Shown: positions 35,861 through 44,445 of the stretch, in pieces | Position numbering within the stretch: position 1 is the stretch's first letter | Layout of the letters: every line of letters begins with the position of its first letter | DNA from: an uncultured Verrucomicrobiota bacterium | GTDB lineage: Bacteria > Verrucomicrobiota > Verrucomicrobiia > Limisphaerales > UBA9464 | Reading direction: 5' to 3' | Length of the DNA: 44,790 nucleotides | Assembly: GCA_903896505.1 (NCBI GenBank) | Contig: CAITXU010000083.1 | Span: 1-44,790 of the forward strand | Notes under the pieces: model-generated | Databases searched by the model: none | Told to the model about the DNA's origin: nothing | The model's input: the letters and a program-made list of their open reading frames with translations, nothing else | Position numbers and translations under genes: made by a program

Positions 35861-37243
35861 TTAAATTGCCGCATCAATCGATTGCACCCGGATCAGCTTC
35901 TTGTTGATGAATTCCTGGATTCCCAGGCGTGAGAGTTCGCGACCGTAACCGGAGTTATTGATTCCTCCAAAGGGCAGCTCGGGTGAGGTCCACGTGGGAT
36001 GGTTGACAAAGACCATTCCGGAATGGAGACGATGGGCGACCCGTTTTCCCCTGGCCACGTCGCGGGTAAAGACGGCCCCGCCCAGGCCGTAGTCCGAGTT
36101 ATTGGCCAGTCGAACGGCCTCCTCTTCGTTGGCAACGGAAAAGAACAAGGCAACGGGACCAAAGAACTCCTCCCAGTAGGCGGGATTGCTCACCGCAATA
36201 TCGGTCAGGATGGTCGGTTCCATGAAGGCCCCCTCCCGGTCGATCCGCTTGCCGCCCATCACCAATCGCCCCCCGTTTACCAGGGCGCTGTCCACCTGCG
36301 ATAGCAATTGCCGCAGACCGTTTTCAGAGGACATGGGACCCAGGGTTGTCCGCTTGTCCATCGGACTGCCCGGCTTCAGTGCTTCCAAGGCGGCCTGGAA
36401 TTTGGTCAGGAAAGGCCCGGCCAGGCTTTCGACGACAATAAATCGCTTGGCCGCCACGCAGCATTGCCCTGTGTTGTTCATCTTGGCCCAGACAGCCCAT
36501 TTCACTGTTTTATCCAGGTCGGCGTCTTCGAGCACGATGAACGGATCGTCTCCCCCGAGCTCGAGAGTTGTTTTCTTGATGTTTTTCCCGGCCCGGGCTG
36601 CCACATCCTTGGCTGCCTCAATTCCGCCGGTGAGAGCCACGCCTCTAACCCGGGGGTCATCGATGACGCGCTCCGCCTGTTCATGGGAAATCAGGAGGTT
36701 GGTGTAGGCACCCACGGGCGCACCTGCTTCGCGCCAGAGGTGCTCGAAGGCCACGGCGCACTGGGGAACACAGGCAGCATGTTTGACCAGAACAACATTA
36801 CCTGCCATCAGGTTCGGTCCGGCAAAGCGGGCGAGTTGATAGTAGGGAAAATTCCACGGCTGAATCCCAAACAGAAGGCCCAGTGGCTCCGAGACCACTT
36901 CGGCTTCCCCATTTGCGGCCTCCAAAATTTGCGGGGCAAGGAATTCGGCGACATTTCGCGCGTAATATTCGATGATATTGGCGCTCAAAAGGACCTCAGC
37001 CCTGGCCTGTGCATACAACTTCCCCATTTCGAGAGTGGCCAGACGGGCAAATTCATCGGTGCGATTTCGCAGTATCGCTGCGGCGCGCATCCCGATGATG
37101 GCGCGTTCGGCAAAGGAGGTGTCTCTCCAAATCTCAAAGTAGGCGGAGGCCGCAGTGAGGGCGTCTTCCAATTGTCGATCCGTCAACTGTTCGAAGGTTC
37201 CCAATACCTTTCCGTTCATGGGATTGATGCTGTGAAAGGTCAT
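35861..37243 (-). CDS. Succinate-semialdehyde/aldehyde dehydrogenase (NAD(P)+), GabD-like
   Basis: The 460-residue protein is a complete aldehyde dehydrogenase. It has FGIQPWNFPYYQLARFAGP for the nucleotide fold and VALTGGIEAAKDVAARAGK. The catalytic Glu is at LELGGDDPFIV (Glu228) and the nucleophile Cys262 is in MNNTGQCCVAAKR. EEFFGPVALFF and LPFGGINNSGYGREL lie at the C-terminus. It follows short bacterial GabD1-type dehydrogenases without the N-terminal extension. It converts an aldehyde such as succinate semialdehyde to the acid in the cytoplasm. The usual GGSD is GGDD. Start ATG 37243 fits; the neighbours do not point to a pathway. Confidence 0.88.
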   Translation of the reverse strand: MTFHSINPMNGKVLGTFEQLTDRQLEDALTAASAYFEIWRDTSFAERAIIGMRAAAILRNRTDEFARLATLEMGKLYAQARAEVLLSANIIEYYARNVAEFLAPQILEAANGEAEVVSEPLGLLFGIQPWNFPYYQLARFAGPNLMAGNVVLVKHAACVPQCAVAFEHLWREAGAPVGAYTNLLISHEQAERVIDDPRVRGVALTGGIEAAKDVAARAGKNIKKTTLELGGDDPFIVLEDADLDKTVKWAVWAKMNNTGQCCVAAKRFIVVESLAGPFLTKFQAALEALKPGSPMDKRTTLGPMSSENGLRQLLSQVDSALVNGGRLVMGGKRIDREGAFMEPTILTDIAVSNPAYWEEFFGPVALFFSVANEEEAVRLANNSDYGLGGAVFTRDVARGKRVAHRLHSGMVFVNHPTWTSPELPFGGINNSGYGRELSRLGIQEFINKKLIRVQSIDAAI

Positions 37244-37415
37244 TACCGATATCCTTTCACCTTCTTCAGGAAAATATCATGGGGTGTTTCACCCAGAATC
37301 CGTCCAGGTATCTTCCCATGGGGCCTTTATTGCCTGCCGATGCAGGAAAGTCCACGAAAGAGCAGCTTGGCAGCCGGTGTCCGGGAGGCGTAACTTGTTT
37401 CCTTCGGCCATTGCC

Positions 37416-39623
37416 ATGAAACCCCAGCCTGTCATCGGTACCATGCCTATCGCCCCGGCATTTCGGTCGCTTCGCCAGGCTGGATGGGCAGTCATGGCTT
37501 GCCTCCGGTCGACTATCCGGATCTCGGTTTGGGTCGGGCTTTCCTTCCTCGGATTTTCGTCTTCCGCCGCAGTCCACCGATCCACCAACCAACTTTGGTC
37601 GCTGAAACCGGTGGTCCAACCCGTTGTTCCGGCAGGGATGACGACATCTACCAATCCCATCGATGCCTTCATCGCAGCGGGTTGGAAGGCAAAAGGTCTC
37701 CAGCCTGCTCCCAAGGCGGATCGTCCGACCCTCCTTCGTCGCGTGACCCTCGACCTCACCGGCCTGCCACCGACGGTCGAGGAACAGACAGCGTTTACTC
37801 AGGACAATAGTCCCGAGGCCTACGCACGGGTCGTGGACCGCCTGTTGGCCAGTGAACAACACGCGGTTTCTCAGGCCCGGCATTGGCTCGATGTCCTGCG
37901 TTATGCCGATGAGGATGAACATTTGGACGCCTCGCGGGGACTCCATCACTGGCGCGATTGGGTCATCCAGGCGTTGCACGACGATATGCCTTACGACCAG
38001 TTCGTTCGGGCACAGTTGACGGGCTACCGGTCCACTGTTCGGACGGAAATGGTGGCCACCGGACAGCGCCATCGAATTGAACCGCGACCGGACGATCTCT
38101 TTGCGCTCGGATTTCTCGCCCGCGGTGCCGTGTTGGGAAACGGCCCCGAATCGCAGAACCTGGCCATCGCGGCGGTCGAGACCGTTTCGACGGCCTTTAT
38201 GGGTATGACGGTGGGTTGTGCCAAATGCCACGACCACATGTATGACCCCATTTCGAAGCGGGACTTTTACGCCATGAAGGCCCTGTTTGATCCCCTCGTT
38301 CCCCGAAAGATGGTGTTGGCCACCGCCGAACAGTTGATCACCCGGGGAAAGGCCGAGGAAACGGCTGCCCGTGGCCGAAGGAGATATGATGCTGAAATCG
38401 AGGAATTGGTGGGGCCGACACGGCAGCGTCTGTATGACGAACGAGTCGCCATGCTGCCTCCCGAAATTCAGACGGTAATCCGAAAACCGGAACGACTTCG
38501 AACCCTGGAGGAGCAAAAAATCGCCGATGGCTACTACCCGATCCTGCGGATCGATTCCGATAAAGTCATGGACGCCCTACCGGAAGACAAACGCGACCTG
38601 TACCGTCAGTTGCAACGCAAACGGGATGAGGAAAACGGAAAGAAGGGACCCTCCCTGGCGACATTTTGGACCGTCGAGCGAGACCGGGCGCGGGAGCAGG
38701 AGAAGTCCTACATCCTCACCAGCGGTGAACCGGACCGACCGGAAAAGAACCATGAGGTGAGTCCCGGATGGCCATTTGCGCCCGAACCAGCCGAATTCCG
38801 GGAGGGTCGGGTCGAGGCTTTTTCCGACTGGTTGACTTCGCCCGACAACCCCTTGTTTGCCCGGGTGGCAGTCAACCGCCTCTGGCAATGGCATTTCGGA
38901 GTGGGATTGCAAAAGGTGCCCAGCGATTTTGGGGAACTGGGCGGAACCCCCTCTCATCCGGAGCTGCTGGACTGGCTCGCGTCGGAATTTGTCCGGACCG
39001 GTTTCAGTCTCAAAGCCCTGCACCGGCAGATGGTTCTTTCGGAGACGTATCAATTGGCGTCCGAAATGGAATTGGATGGAGAACGCCGGAACCAGTTGGT
39101 GGATTCCGACGCCAATTTTCTCTGGCGTTTCCGACTTCGCCGACTCGATGCCGAGGCGCTTTGGGATTCCATTCACCAGGCCGCCGGCCTCTTGAGTCTG
39201 GGGGTGGGGGGACCGTCCTTCAGCCCCGGTGAGACGAAACCCGTTCGTCGCGGGGCCTACATTGTCCGAGGCTACTCCGCCAGCCGGGACGTTCTGCCGG
39301 CGTTTCTTCAGGCATTCGACGTGGACGACGGACGCACCCCTTGCCCGCTCCGCACTCAGACGGTCACCGCACCCCAGGCTCTCTTCCTGATGAACAGCCC
39401 GGAAATCCAGCGGGCAGCCGACGCCCTGGCGGCACGGATTCAACTGGAATTGCCCGACCATGCGGACGCATCGGTGGACCTTGCCTTCCGCACTGTCATC
39501 GGACGCCCCCCCACTGCTCCTGAGCGCGACCTGTCGGTCCAGTGGCTCGACGCGAATCCCTCCCGTCTCCCCAGCTTTGCCTGGATGCTCTTCAATCTCG
39601 ACGAGTTTCTTTATGTCCGCTGA
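37416..39623 (+). CDS. DUF1549/DUF1553 (PSD1/PSCyt2) secreted protein
   Basis: The product has about 735 residues from ATG 37416; the frame is open from 37284. The signal peptide could start from 37416, or from the ATG at 37494 (MACLRSTIRISVWVGLSFLG). The N-terminal part has NPIDAFIAAGWKAKGLQPAP and RPTLLRRVTLDLTGLPPTVEE, the PSCyt2/DUF1549 opening. TVGCAKCHDHMYDPISKRDFYAM carries its CxxCH. The C-terminal part has SPDNPLFARVAVNRLWQWHFGVGL, GTPSHPELLDWLASEFV and GYSASRDVLPAFLQAFDV (DUF1553). It is translationally linked to a DUF1501 protein, with an 11-base overlap. These pairs are abundant in Verrucomicrobiota/Planctomycetota and are thought to act on polysaccharides; the role is not established. 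Confidence 0.88.
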   Translation: MKPQPVIGTMPIAPAFRSLRQAGWAVMACLRSTIRISVWVGLSFLGFSSSAAVHRSTNQLWSLKPVVQPVVPAGMTTSTNPIDAFIAAGWKAKGLQPAPKADRPTLLRRVTLDLTGLPPTVEEQTAFTQDNSPEAYARVVDRLLASEQHAVSQARHWLDVLRYADEDEHLDASRGLHHWRDWVIQALHDDMPYDQFVRAQLTGYRSTVRTEMVATGQRHRIEPRPDDLFALGFLARGAVLGNGPESQNLAIAAVETVSTAFMGMTVGCAKCHDHMYDPISKRDFYAMKALFDPLVPRKMVLATAEQLITRGKAEETAARGRRRYDAEIEELVGPTRQRLYDERVAMLPPEIQTVIRKPERLRTLEEQKIADGYYPILRIDSDKVMDALPEDKRDLYRQLQRKRDEENGKKGPSLATFWTVERDRAREQEKSYILTSGEPDRPEKNHEVSPGWPFAPEPAEFREGRVEAFSDWLTSPDNPLFARVAVNRLWQWHFGVGLQKVPSDFGELGGTPSHPELLDWLASEFVRTGFSLKALHRQMVLSETYQLASEMELDGERRNQLVDSDANFLWRFRLRRLDAEALWDSIHQAAGLLSLGVGGPSFSPGETKPVRRGAYIVRGYSASRDVLPAFLQAFDVDDGRTPCPLRTQTVTAPQALFLMNSPEIQRAADALAARIQLELPDHADASVDLAFRTVIGRPPTAPERDLSVQWLDANPSRLPSFAWMLFNLDEFLYVR

Positions 39624-41022
39624 CGCGCTCCCCCAGCCTGGTTCGTGCTTTCGCGACACCGTGTCCCGACGTGACTTTTTGCATCGAGCAGGTGGTGGCT
39701 TTCTGGGGGCGGCGCTGGGTGCACTCTGGGCCGAAGCAGGCGAGATTCCCAACGCCATCATCGGGCCACATTTTCGCCCCCGGGCCAAATCGGTCATCTA
39801 CCTGTTCATGTGCGGTGGAGTGAGCCACATCGACACCTTTGATCCGAAGGACAATAAGTGGGCTGGGACCCTGATGGACGCGGTCGGCTTTGGAGACAAT
39901 CAGGCGGAAATGAAGCGACCGGTCATCCCGTGTCGGAGGACCTTCACCCGGTACGGCGAATCCGGCATTCCTGTCTCCGACTGGTTTCCCCATGTGGGGA
40001 GCGTGGTCGATGAGATCGCGGTCATCCGTTCCATGTGGTGTCACGAGTCCAATCATTTCCCGGCGGTGATCGAAACCTGCACGGGCCACCAGGGACGGCA
40101 GTTCGATCATCCCGCCTTGGGCAGCTGGGTGTCTTACGCATTGGGCACTCCCAATCGAAATTTGCCCGCGTTCGTGAACTTGGGGCGGCCATCGTCACCG
40201 GTGCAACTGACGGGTGGCTATCTCGGGGCATCCGTATCGGCGACTCCCTTTCAACTGGGCGAGACGCCCATTCCGAATCTGCATCCGCCCAAGGGCACCT
40301 CTTCCGCTGATCGGGCTCGCCAGATGAAGGTTTTGCATCGCCTGAACGAAGACTTTCGCCTGCGGTATCAGATGAATACGGACATTGCCGCCCGGACGAA
40401 GGCCTATGAACTGGCGGCGGGACTCCAACTCGAAGCGCCTCGATTGATCGATTTCTCCAACGAGCCGCAGCATATTCTCGATCAATACGGAATCGGAACC
40501 CGGGAAACCGATGACTTTGGACGTCAATTGTTGCTGGCCCGTCGGCTGGCCGAGGAGGGAACCCGGTTCATTCAGGTGTGCCATGCCGGAGGCGGTAATG
40601 GAGGCTGGGACGCGCACGGCAATATTGAAAGCCACGCGCCCCTCTGTCGGGCCACGGACAAGCCAATAGCCGGACTCATCCGGGACCTGAAACAACGGGG
40701 GATGCTGGACGAGACGCTCGTGGTCTGGAGCAGCGAATTCGGACGGACGCCCTGGTCGCAAAACACGACCGGACGGGATCATAACCCCAAGGGTTACACC
40801 GCATGGATGGCGGGAGGAGGAATACAAGGGGGTATCGTCCATGGAGCCACCGACGACGTCGGATACAAGGCCGTCGAAAGTCCCCACTATTACAGCGACC
40901 TCCATGCCACCATCCTTCACCAACTCGGTTTGGACCACCGTCGGATGGAAATTACATCCGCGGGACGCCCCATGCGGTTGGTGGAGGAGGGTTTTGGCCC
41001 GATCCAAGCCATCCTCGCCTAA
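39613..41022 (+). CDS. DUF1501 (sulfatase-fold) secreted protein with Tat-like signal
   Basis: From ATG 39613 (MSADALPQPG) the product has 469 residues. The leader SRRDFLHRAGGGFLGAALGALWA is a twin-arginine-type signal. The body follows the DUF1501 pattern: AKSVIYLFMCGGVSHIDTFDPK, IPVSDWFPHVGSVVDEIAVIRSM, HESNHFPAVIETCTGH, RFIQVCHAGGGNGGWDAHGNIESHAPLC, VVWSSEFGRTPWSQN and GRDHNPKGYTAWMAGGGIQGG. These carry alkaline-phosphatase-superfamily metal ligands. The frame is open back to 39460, but the Tat signal fixes the start. It overlaps the DUF1549/1553 gene by 11 bases. Substrate unknown; it is the usual partner of the upstream protein. Confidence 0.9.
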   Translation: MSADALPQPGSCFRDTVSRRDFLHRAGGGFLGAALGALWAEAGEIPNAIIGPHFRPRAKSVIYLFMCGGVSHIDTFDPKDNKWAGTLMDAVGFGDNQAEMKRPVIPCRRTFTRYGESGIPVSDWFPHVGSVVDEIAVIRSMWCHESNHFPAVIETCTGHQGRQFDHPALGSWVSYALGTPNRNLPAFVNLGRPSSPVQLTGGYLGASVSATPFQLGETPIPNLHPPKGTSSADRARQMKVLHRLNEDFRLRYQMNTDIAARTKAYELAAGLQLEAPRLIDFSNEPQHILDQYGIGTRETDDFGRQLLLARRLAEEGTRFIQVCHAGGGNGGWDAHGNIESHAPLCRATDKPIAGLIRDLKQRGMLDETLVVWSSEFGRTPWSQNTTGRDHNPKGYTAWMAGGGIQGGIVHGATDDVGYKAVESPHYYSDLHATILHQLGLDHRRMEITSAGRPMRLVEEGFGPIQAILA

Positions 41023-41039
41023 AATCAGGGCCGGTTCAC

Positions 41040-41066
41040 GACCGGCGGCTACGGGAGACGCCGGTC
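41040..41066. terminator. Hairpin between convergent genes
   Basis: Perfect 8-bp arms GACCGGCG and CGCCGGTC with an 11-base loop, between the DUF1501 gene and the small minus-strand gene whose TAG lies inside the loop side. A second hairpin CCGGT/ACCGG precedes it (about 41031-41045). No U-tract follows, so efficiency is uncertain. Confidence 0.4.
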
Positions 41067-41411
41067 ACCTGAGGTTTCCTCAATTCCGCTCCACAACTCC
41101 CCGAAAATCAACTGTCCCAACTCATCGATTTTCTCGGAATTATCGAAATTGGCTTCCGCCAGGTCCCGAGCCTTCTGGTTCTGATAGTATTTCAGGAACT
41201 GTCGACCCGATTCCCGTTCCTCCCGGGCGAGGTCGAGTTTGAGGCTTTCGGCCCGCAATTCGGTGGCGTAGAGCTGGGTGTAGGCACGAACCATCAGATT
41301 CAGTGACTCCGGCTCGGCCAGACTGCCGAACAGGTTTTTCAGCAGATGATCACCCAACTGCTGCACCAACCGGTGCAGCGTCGCGTCGTCGCGGGTCAGG
41401 GTCGTGGACAT
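41049..41411 (-). CDS. Small helical protein of unknown function
   Basis: From ATG 41411 (MSTTLTRDDATL) the product has 120 residues, predominantly charged and helical (LVQQLGDHLLKNLFGSL, LKLDLAREERESGRQFLKYYQNQKARDLAEA), with no signal peptide. GGAGG lies four bases upstream of this ATG, which decides it over the ATG at 41429. It may be a small coiled-coil cytoplasmic protein; no family recognised. Its last codons lie within an intergenic hairpin. Confidence 0.6.
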   Translation of the reverse strand: MSTTLTRDDATLHRLVQQLGDHLLKNLFGSLAEPESLNLMVRAYTQLYATELRAESLKLDLAREERESGRQFLKYYQNQKARDLAEANFDNSEKIDELGQLIFGELWSGIEETSGDRRLP

Positions 41412-41523
41412 AACGCCTCCGTTTGACAAATCCTTTTTCTCGAACTCAGGATGCTCCCGATTCGACAGGCTGCCTACGGCACGGTGATCCCGGTGGGTTG
41501 AATTGGCCCGACCATGCGGACGT

Positions 41524-41559
41524 CCACTGACCGGATACCCTTGACGACCGGGTCAGTGG
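41524..41559. promoter_or_regulatory. Long inverted repeat in the leader of the Gly/His/Tyr-rich protein gene
   Basis: Perfect 9-bp arms CCACTGACC and GGTCAGTGG with an 18-base loop, 33 bases before the start codon. It could be an operator or an RNA hairpin; the sequence alone does not decide. Confidence 0.35.
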
Positions 41560-41591
41560 CACGAGGTTGGCCGGGGTAAGGGAGGTTTTCT

Positions 41592-42344
41592 ATGAACTAT
41601 TTTCCTCAATGGAATCGGGCGGTATGGGTATTGGCGGGCTTGACCTCGCTGGGCCTGACGGCGGTCGTGTTGGGGGAAGATATTCCACCCGCACCTCCAA
41701 CATCGGAGGTACCGGCAGTGACTGGTGCAGCATCCGTCAAGAGAGCCCATCCGACGTTGGCGTCGGCCACCCAGGAAGTCCTCAAATTGTGTCGCGCCAA
41801 GGTCGGCGATGAGACGGTGGTCACTTTTATCGGAAGGGCGACCACGTCCTTTGATTTGACGGCGGACGACGTGGTTTACCTTAAGGAACAGGGAGTCAGT
41901 GACCGTGTCTTGAATGCGATGCTGAGTCAGCGTCCCGTTTCAACCCCGGTTCCAGCCGCACCGACTGCTCCAGCTCCATCGGCCACGGTTCAAGGGGGCG
42001 GTTCAAGTCTATTGACGGCCCCCGGCGTTCCGCAGACCCCGACGGTGATTTATCAGCAATCTCCCCCGGTGGTGGTTCAATCGAGTCCCACCTATGTCTA
42101 TTCGGCACCCTATTATTCCGGATACAGCTATTATCCGTACTATCCGTCCTACGGATGGCGCTATCCCTCCGTCTCACTTTCGTTTGGGTTTGGTAATTAC
42201 GGGGGCTATCACGGGGGCTATCACGGGGGCTATTACGGTGGTTACCATGGCGGCTATCACGGAGGGGGATATCATGGTGGAGGTGGATACCATGGAGGAG
42301 GCGGAGGAGGACACGGTGGTGGTGGCCACGGTGGGCATCGCTAA
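41592..42344 (+). CDS. Secreted protein with a Gly-Gly-Tyr-His repeat tail
   Basis: The 250-residue precursor starts MNYFPQWNRAVWVLAGLTSLGLTAVVLG, a signal peptide. Residues about 56-108 (SATQEVLKLCRAKVGDETVV, DLTADDVVYLKEQGVSDRVLNAMLS) form the small helical domain seen in many verrucomicrobial and acidobacterial secreted proteins. A Pro/Ala/Thr linker follows. A Tyr/Ser-rich segment (YYSGYSYYPYYPSYGWRYP) then leads to a tail of repeated GGYHGGYHGG and HGGGGHGG (about 200-250). GGGAGG lies six bases before the ATG. The His/Tyr-rich tail could bind metal ions or be cross-linked in the envelope; this is inference. Confidence 0.78.
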   Translation: MNYFPQWNRAVWVLAGLTSLGLTAVVLGEDIPPAPPTSEVPAVTGAASVKRAHPTLASATQEVLKLCRAKVGDETVVTFIGRATTSFDLTADDVVYLKEQGVSDRVLNAMLSQRPVSTPVPAAPTAPAPSATVQGGGSSLLTAPGVPQTPTVIYQQSPPVVVQSSPTYVYSAPYYSGYSYYPYYPSYGWRYPSVSLSFGFGNYGGYHGGYHGGYYGGYHGGYHGGGYHGGGGYHGGGGGGHGGGGHGGHR

Positions 42345-42350
42345 TCGTTC

Positions 42351-43517
42351 CTAGTCGGCTTGGGCGACCAGAGTCGCAAGTTCCCGGAGTCCAATCGCTT
42401 CAACCTCGCCGTCCAAGGGAAATCGTTCGGCCCCGGAATACACCAGAAATCGTCTCTCCGGTTTCAAGTCGGCGCAGGCCGGGTGAAAACCTTTGGCCAA
42501 CTTGGGAACGGAACTCAACTTGATTTCGATGGCCCACAGGCGGTAGGGCGGCAATTGGAGAACAAGGTCAATTTCGTTGCCCGTCGCGGTTCGGTAGTAG
42601 TGCCACTCCGTTCCCGGAGGAGCCACCGAAATAAGCGTTTCGATGACCAGATTTTCCCAACTGGAACCAACCACGGGATGGGCCAGCAAGAACTCCTTGT
42701 TCTGAATGCCTAATAAGGCGTGAGCCAACCCGCTGTCACGGACATAGACTTTGGGAGCTTTGACCAAGCGTTTCCCTTCATTTCGGTGCCAGGATGGCAA
42801 ACGACGCACCAACAGCAGGTCCACCATCAAGTCGAGATAGCCCGCCACCGTTTTCCCGTCCACGCCCAGACTCCGGGCAAGATTTGCGGCGTTGAGGACC
42901 TGACCTTGGTGATGGGCCAGCATGGTCCAAAATCGACGAAGGGTTTCAGCCGGAATTCTTGATCCAAATTGAGGAATGTCCCGTTCCAGATAGGTACGAA
43001 TAAAGTCCCGCCGCCATTGGAGGCTTTCACTGTCATTTTTTGCCAGAAAGCTTCGAGGAAACCCGCCTCGAATCCAGAGTACATCCCGCTCATCGGGCTT
43101 GACCTCCGACACGTCGAAAGGCCCCATCTCCAAGTAGGCGATCCGCCCAGCCAGGCTTTCACCCGATTGTCGCAAGAGGTCGAGAGCGGCAGAGCCCAGT
43201 AGCAAGAACTGGCCAGTAGCCCGTCCCCGACGTCGCCCCCGATCAACCACGCCGCGCAGCGTTTGGAATAGTTCAGGTACCCGATGAACCTCATCCAAAA
43301 TGATCAACTCGTCGGCATGATCCTCAAAGTACCGGGCAGGGTCGGTCAATTTTGCCCGATCCCCGCCGTCTTCAAGGTCGAGATAGATAGAAGGCCGCTG
43401 CTCCGCAATGGCAAGCGCTAGGGTCGTTTTTCCGACCTGGCGAGGCCCAAGCAGGACCACTGCGGGCGAAGCGTCCACGAGGTCCAATAGCCGTAAATTC
43501 AGGTGTCTAATCAACAT
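42351..43517 (-). CDS. AAA ATPase with C-terminal DUF4143 domain
   Basis: From ATG 43517 (MLIRHLNLRLL) the product has 388 residues. Walker A GPRQVGKTT, LYLDLED-like strand and Walker B LIILDEVHRVPELFQ form the AAA_14 domain. FLLLGSAALDLLRQSGESLAGR (sensor region) and WIRGGFPRSFL follow, and the DUF4143 part (GSSWENLVIETLI, YYRTATGNEIDLVLQL, AIEIKLSS, a nuclease-like fold) ends it. These proteins are widespread, have unclear function and are often in mobile or stress contexts. The start at 43517 is preferred because the alternative ATG at 43544 lies inside a palindrome. The DEAD-like ends are intact. No partner gene is evident. Confidence 0.85.
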   Translation of the reverse strand: MLIRHLNLRLLDLVDASPAVVLLGPRQVGKTTLALAIAEQRPSIYLDLEDGGDRAKLTDPARYFEDHADELIILDEVHRVPELFQTLRGVVDRGRRRGRATGQFLLLGSAALDLLRQSGESLAGRIAYLEMGPFDVSEVKPDERDVLWIRGGFPRSFLAKNDSESLQWRRDFIRTYLERDIPQFGSRIPAETLRRFWTMLAHHQGQVLNAANLARSLGVDGKTVAGYLDLMVDLLLVRRLPSWHRNEGKRLVKAPKVYVRDSGLAHALLGIQNKEFLLAHPVVGSSWENLVIETLISVAPPGTEWHYYRTATGNEIDLVLQLPPYRLWAIEIKLSSVPKLAKGFHPACADLKPERRFLVYSGAERFPLDGEVEAIGLRELATLVAQAD

Positions 43518-43519
43518 TT

Positions 43520-43552
43520 TTGCAAAAATGGAGCCTGTCTCCATTTTTGCAA
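43520..43552. promoter_or_regulatory. Perfect 14-bp inverted repeat at the 5' end of the DUF4143 ATPase gene
   Basis: TTGCAAAAATGGAG (43520-43533) and CTCCATTTTTGCAA (43539-43552) with a 5-base spacer. It overlaps the possible ATG at 43544 and ends 3 bases before the preferred ATG at 43517. In the gap between the divergent ATPase and SDR genes it is a strong operator or RNA-hairpin candidate. Confidence 0.55.
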
Positions 43553-43637
43553 GTTTTAGTTAAATTCAAAATATGCTTTATGTCACTCGACTCTGGTTTT
43601 CCCTGACTTTCCGGTTTATTTCGGATTCACTCATCGA

Positions 43638-44411
43638 ATGGAACTTCGCAACAAATGGGTTGTCATCACGGGTGCCTCCTCCGGGTTTGGGGCCGCCGCC
43701 GCCAAAGCGTTCGCTGCCCACGGTTGTCACCTCCTCCTGGGGGCCCGCCGCGTGGACCGACTCGAAGACGTCGCCGCCGAAGCCATTGCCGCCGGTGCCG
43801 CCTCGGCTCAATTTCATGCTCTGGACGTGGCCTCCACTCCGAGCGTCGAAGCCTTTGCCGCCTGGGCTCGCGGGGTGTCGTCCACCGTCAACGTGCTGAT
43901 TAATAATGCCGGTGGCGCCCACGGCCTCGACCCCGTGGCAACTGGAAAGGACGCCGACTGGGAAGCCATGGTCCAAAGCAATTTTCTAGGGTTGCTCCGG
44001 GTGACACGGGCACTCCTTCCTCTGATCCCGCGCGAAGCGGGAGCCTACATCCTCAATCTCGGTTCGGTTGCCGGCCACACAGCGTACGAAGGAGCCGCCG
44101 TTTATTGTGGTGTCAAAGCGGCGGAGCGATCCATCACCCAGTCGCTGCGCTTGGAACTGAACGGGACCGGCATCCGGGTGGGCTCCCTGGACCCCGGTCT
44201 GGCTGAAACCGAATTTGCTCTCGTCCGCTTCAAGGGGGACGCCACCCGCGCCTCCAATGTCTATGCGGGCATGACTCCCCTGACCTCGGACGACATCGCT
44301 GAGACGATGGTTTGGATGGTTTCCCGTCCGGTCCACGTCTGCATCGACGAAATCATCATCAAACCCACCGATCAGGCCGCCATTCACAAGGTGTATCGCC
44401 GGACAACCTGA
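43638..44411 (+). CDS. SDR family NAD(P)-dependent oxidoreductase
   Basis: The 257-residue protein is a classical short-chain dehydrogenase. It has cofactor motif TGASSGFG (11-18), NNAGG (89-93), catalytic Ser143 (LNLGSVAGH), Tyr156 and Lys160 (YCGVK), and LDPGLAETEF at the C-terminal loop. RPVHVCIDEIIIKPTDQ is typical of the YdfG/serine-3-dehydrogenase-like group, which reduces small 3-hydroxy acids or carbonyls with NADP(H). GARR after strand two favours NADP. It starts at ATG 43638, divergent from the DUF4143 ATPase. A short hairpin with a T-run at about 44419-44438 may terminate it. Confidence 0.9.
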   Translation: MELRNKWVVITGASSGFGAAAAKAFAAHGCHLLLGARRVDRLEDVAAEAIAAGAASAQFHALDVASTPSVEAFAAWARGVSSTVNVLINNAGGAHGLDPVATGKDADWEAMVQSNFLGLLRVTRALLPLIPREAGAYILNLGSVAGHTAYEGAAVYCGVKAAERSITQSLRLELNGTGIRVGSLDPGLAETEFALVRFKGDATRASNVYAGMTPLTSDDIAETMVWMVSRPVHVCIDEIIIKPTDQAAIHKVYRRTT

Positions 44412-44418
44412 TTCTTCG

Positions 44419-44438
44419 GCCCGTTTCACGGCTTTTTT
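44419..44438 (+). terminator. Possible terminator of the SDR gene
   Basis: GCCCGT..ACGGC hairpin directly followed by TTTTTT, eight bases past the SDR stop codon. The stem is short and bulged, so this is a moderate call. Confidence 0.35.
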
Positions 44439-44445
44439 AAAATGA

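Noticed and set aside
37266..38516. 416-codon open frame on the minus strand inside the DUF1549/DUF1553 gene
   Set aside because: It is antisense to a gene with clear family motifs, and its protein has no recognisable features. Long antisense frames are common in GC-rich coding DNA.
42190..42330. Short regular repeats resembling a CRISPR or microsatellite
   Set aside because: The units are codon-based (GGYHGG) within an open frame; there are no spacers of constant length.
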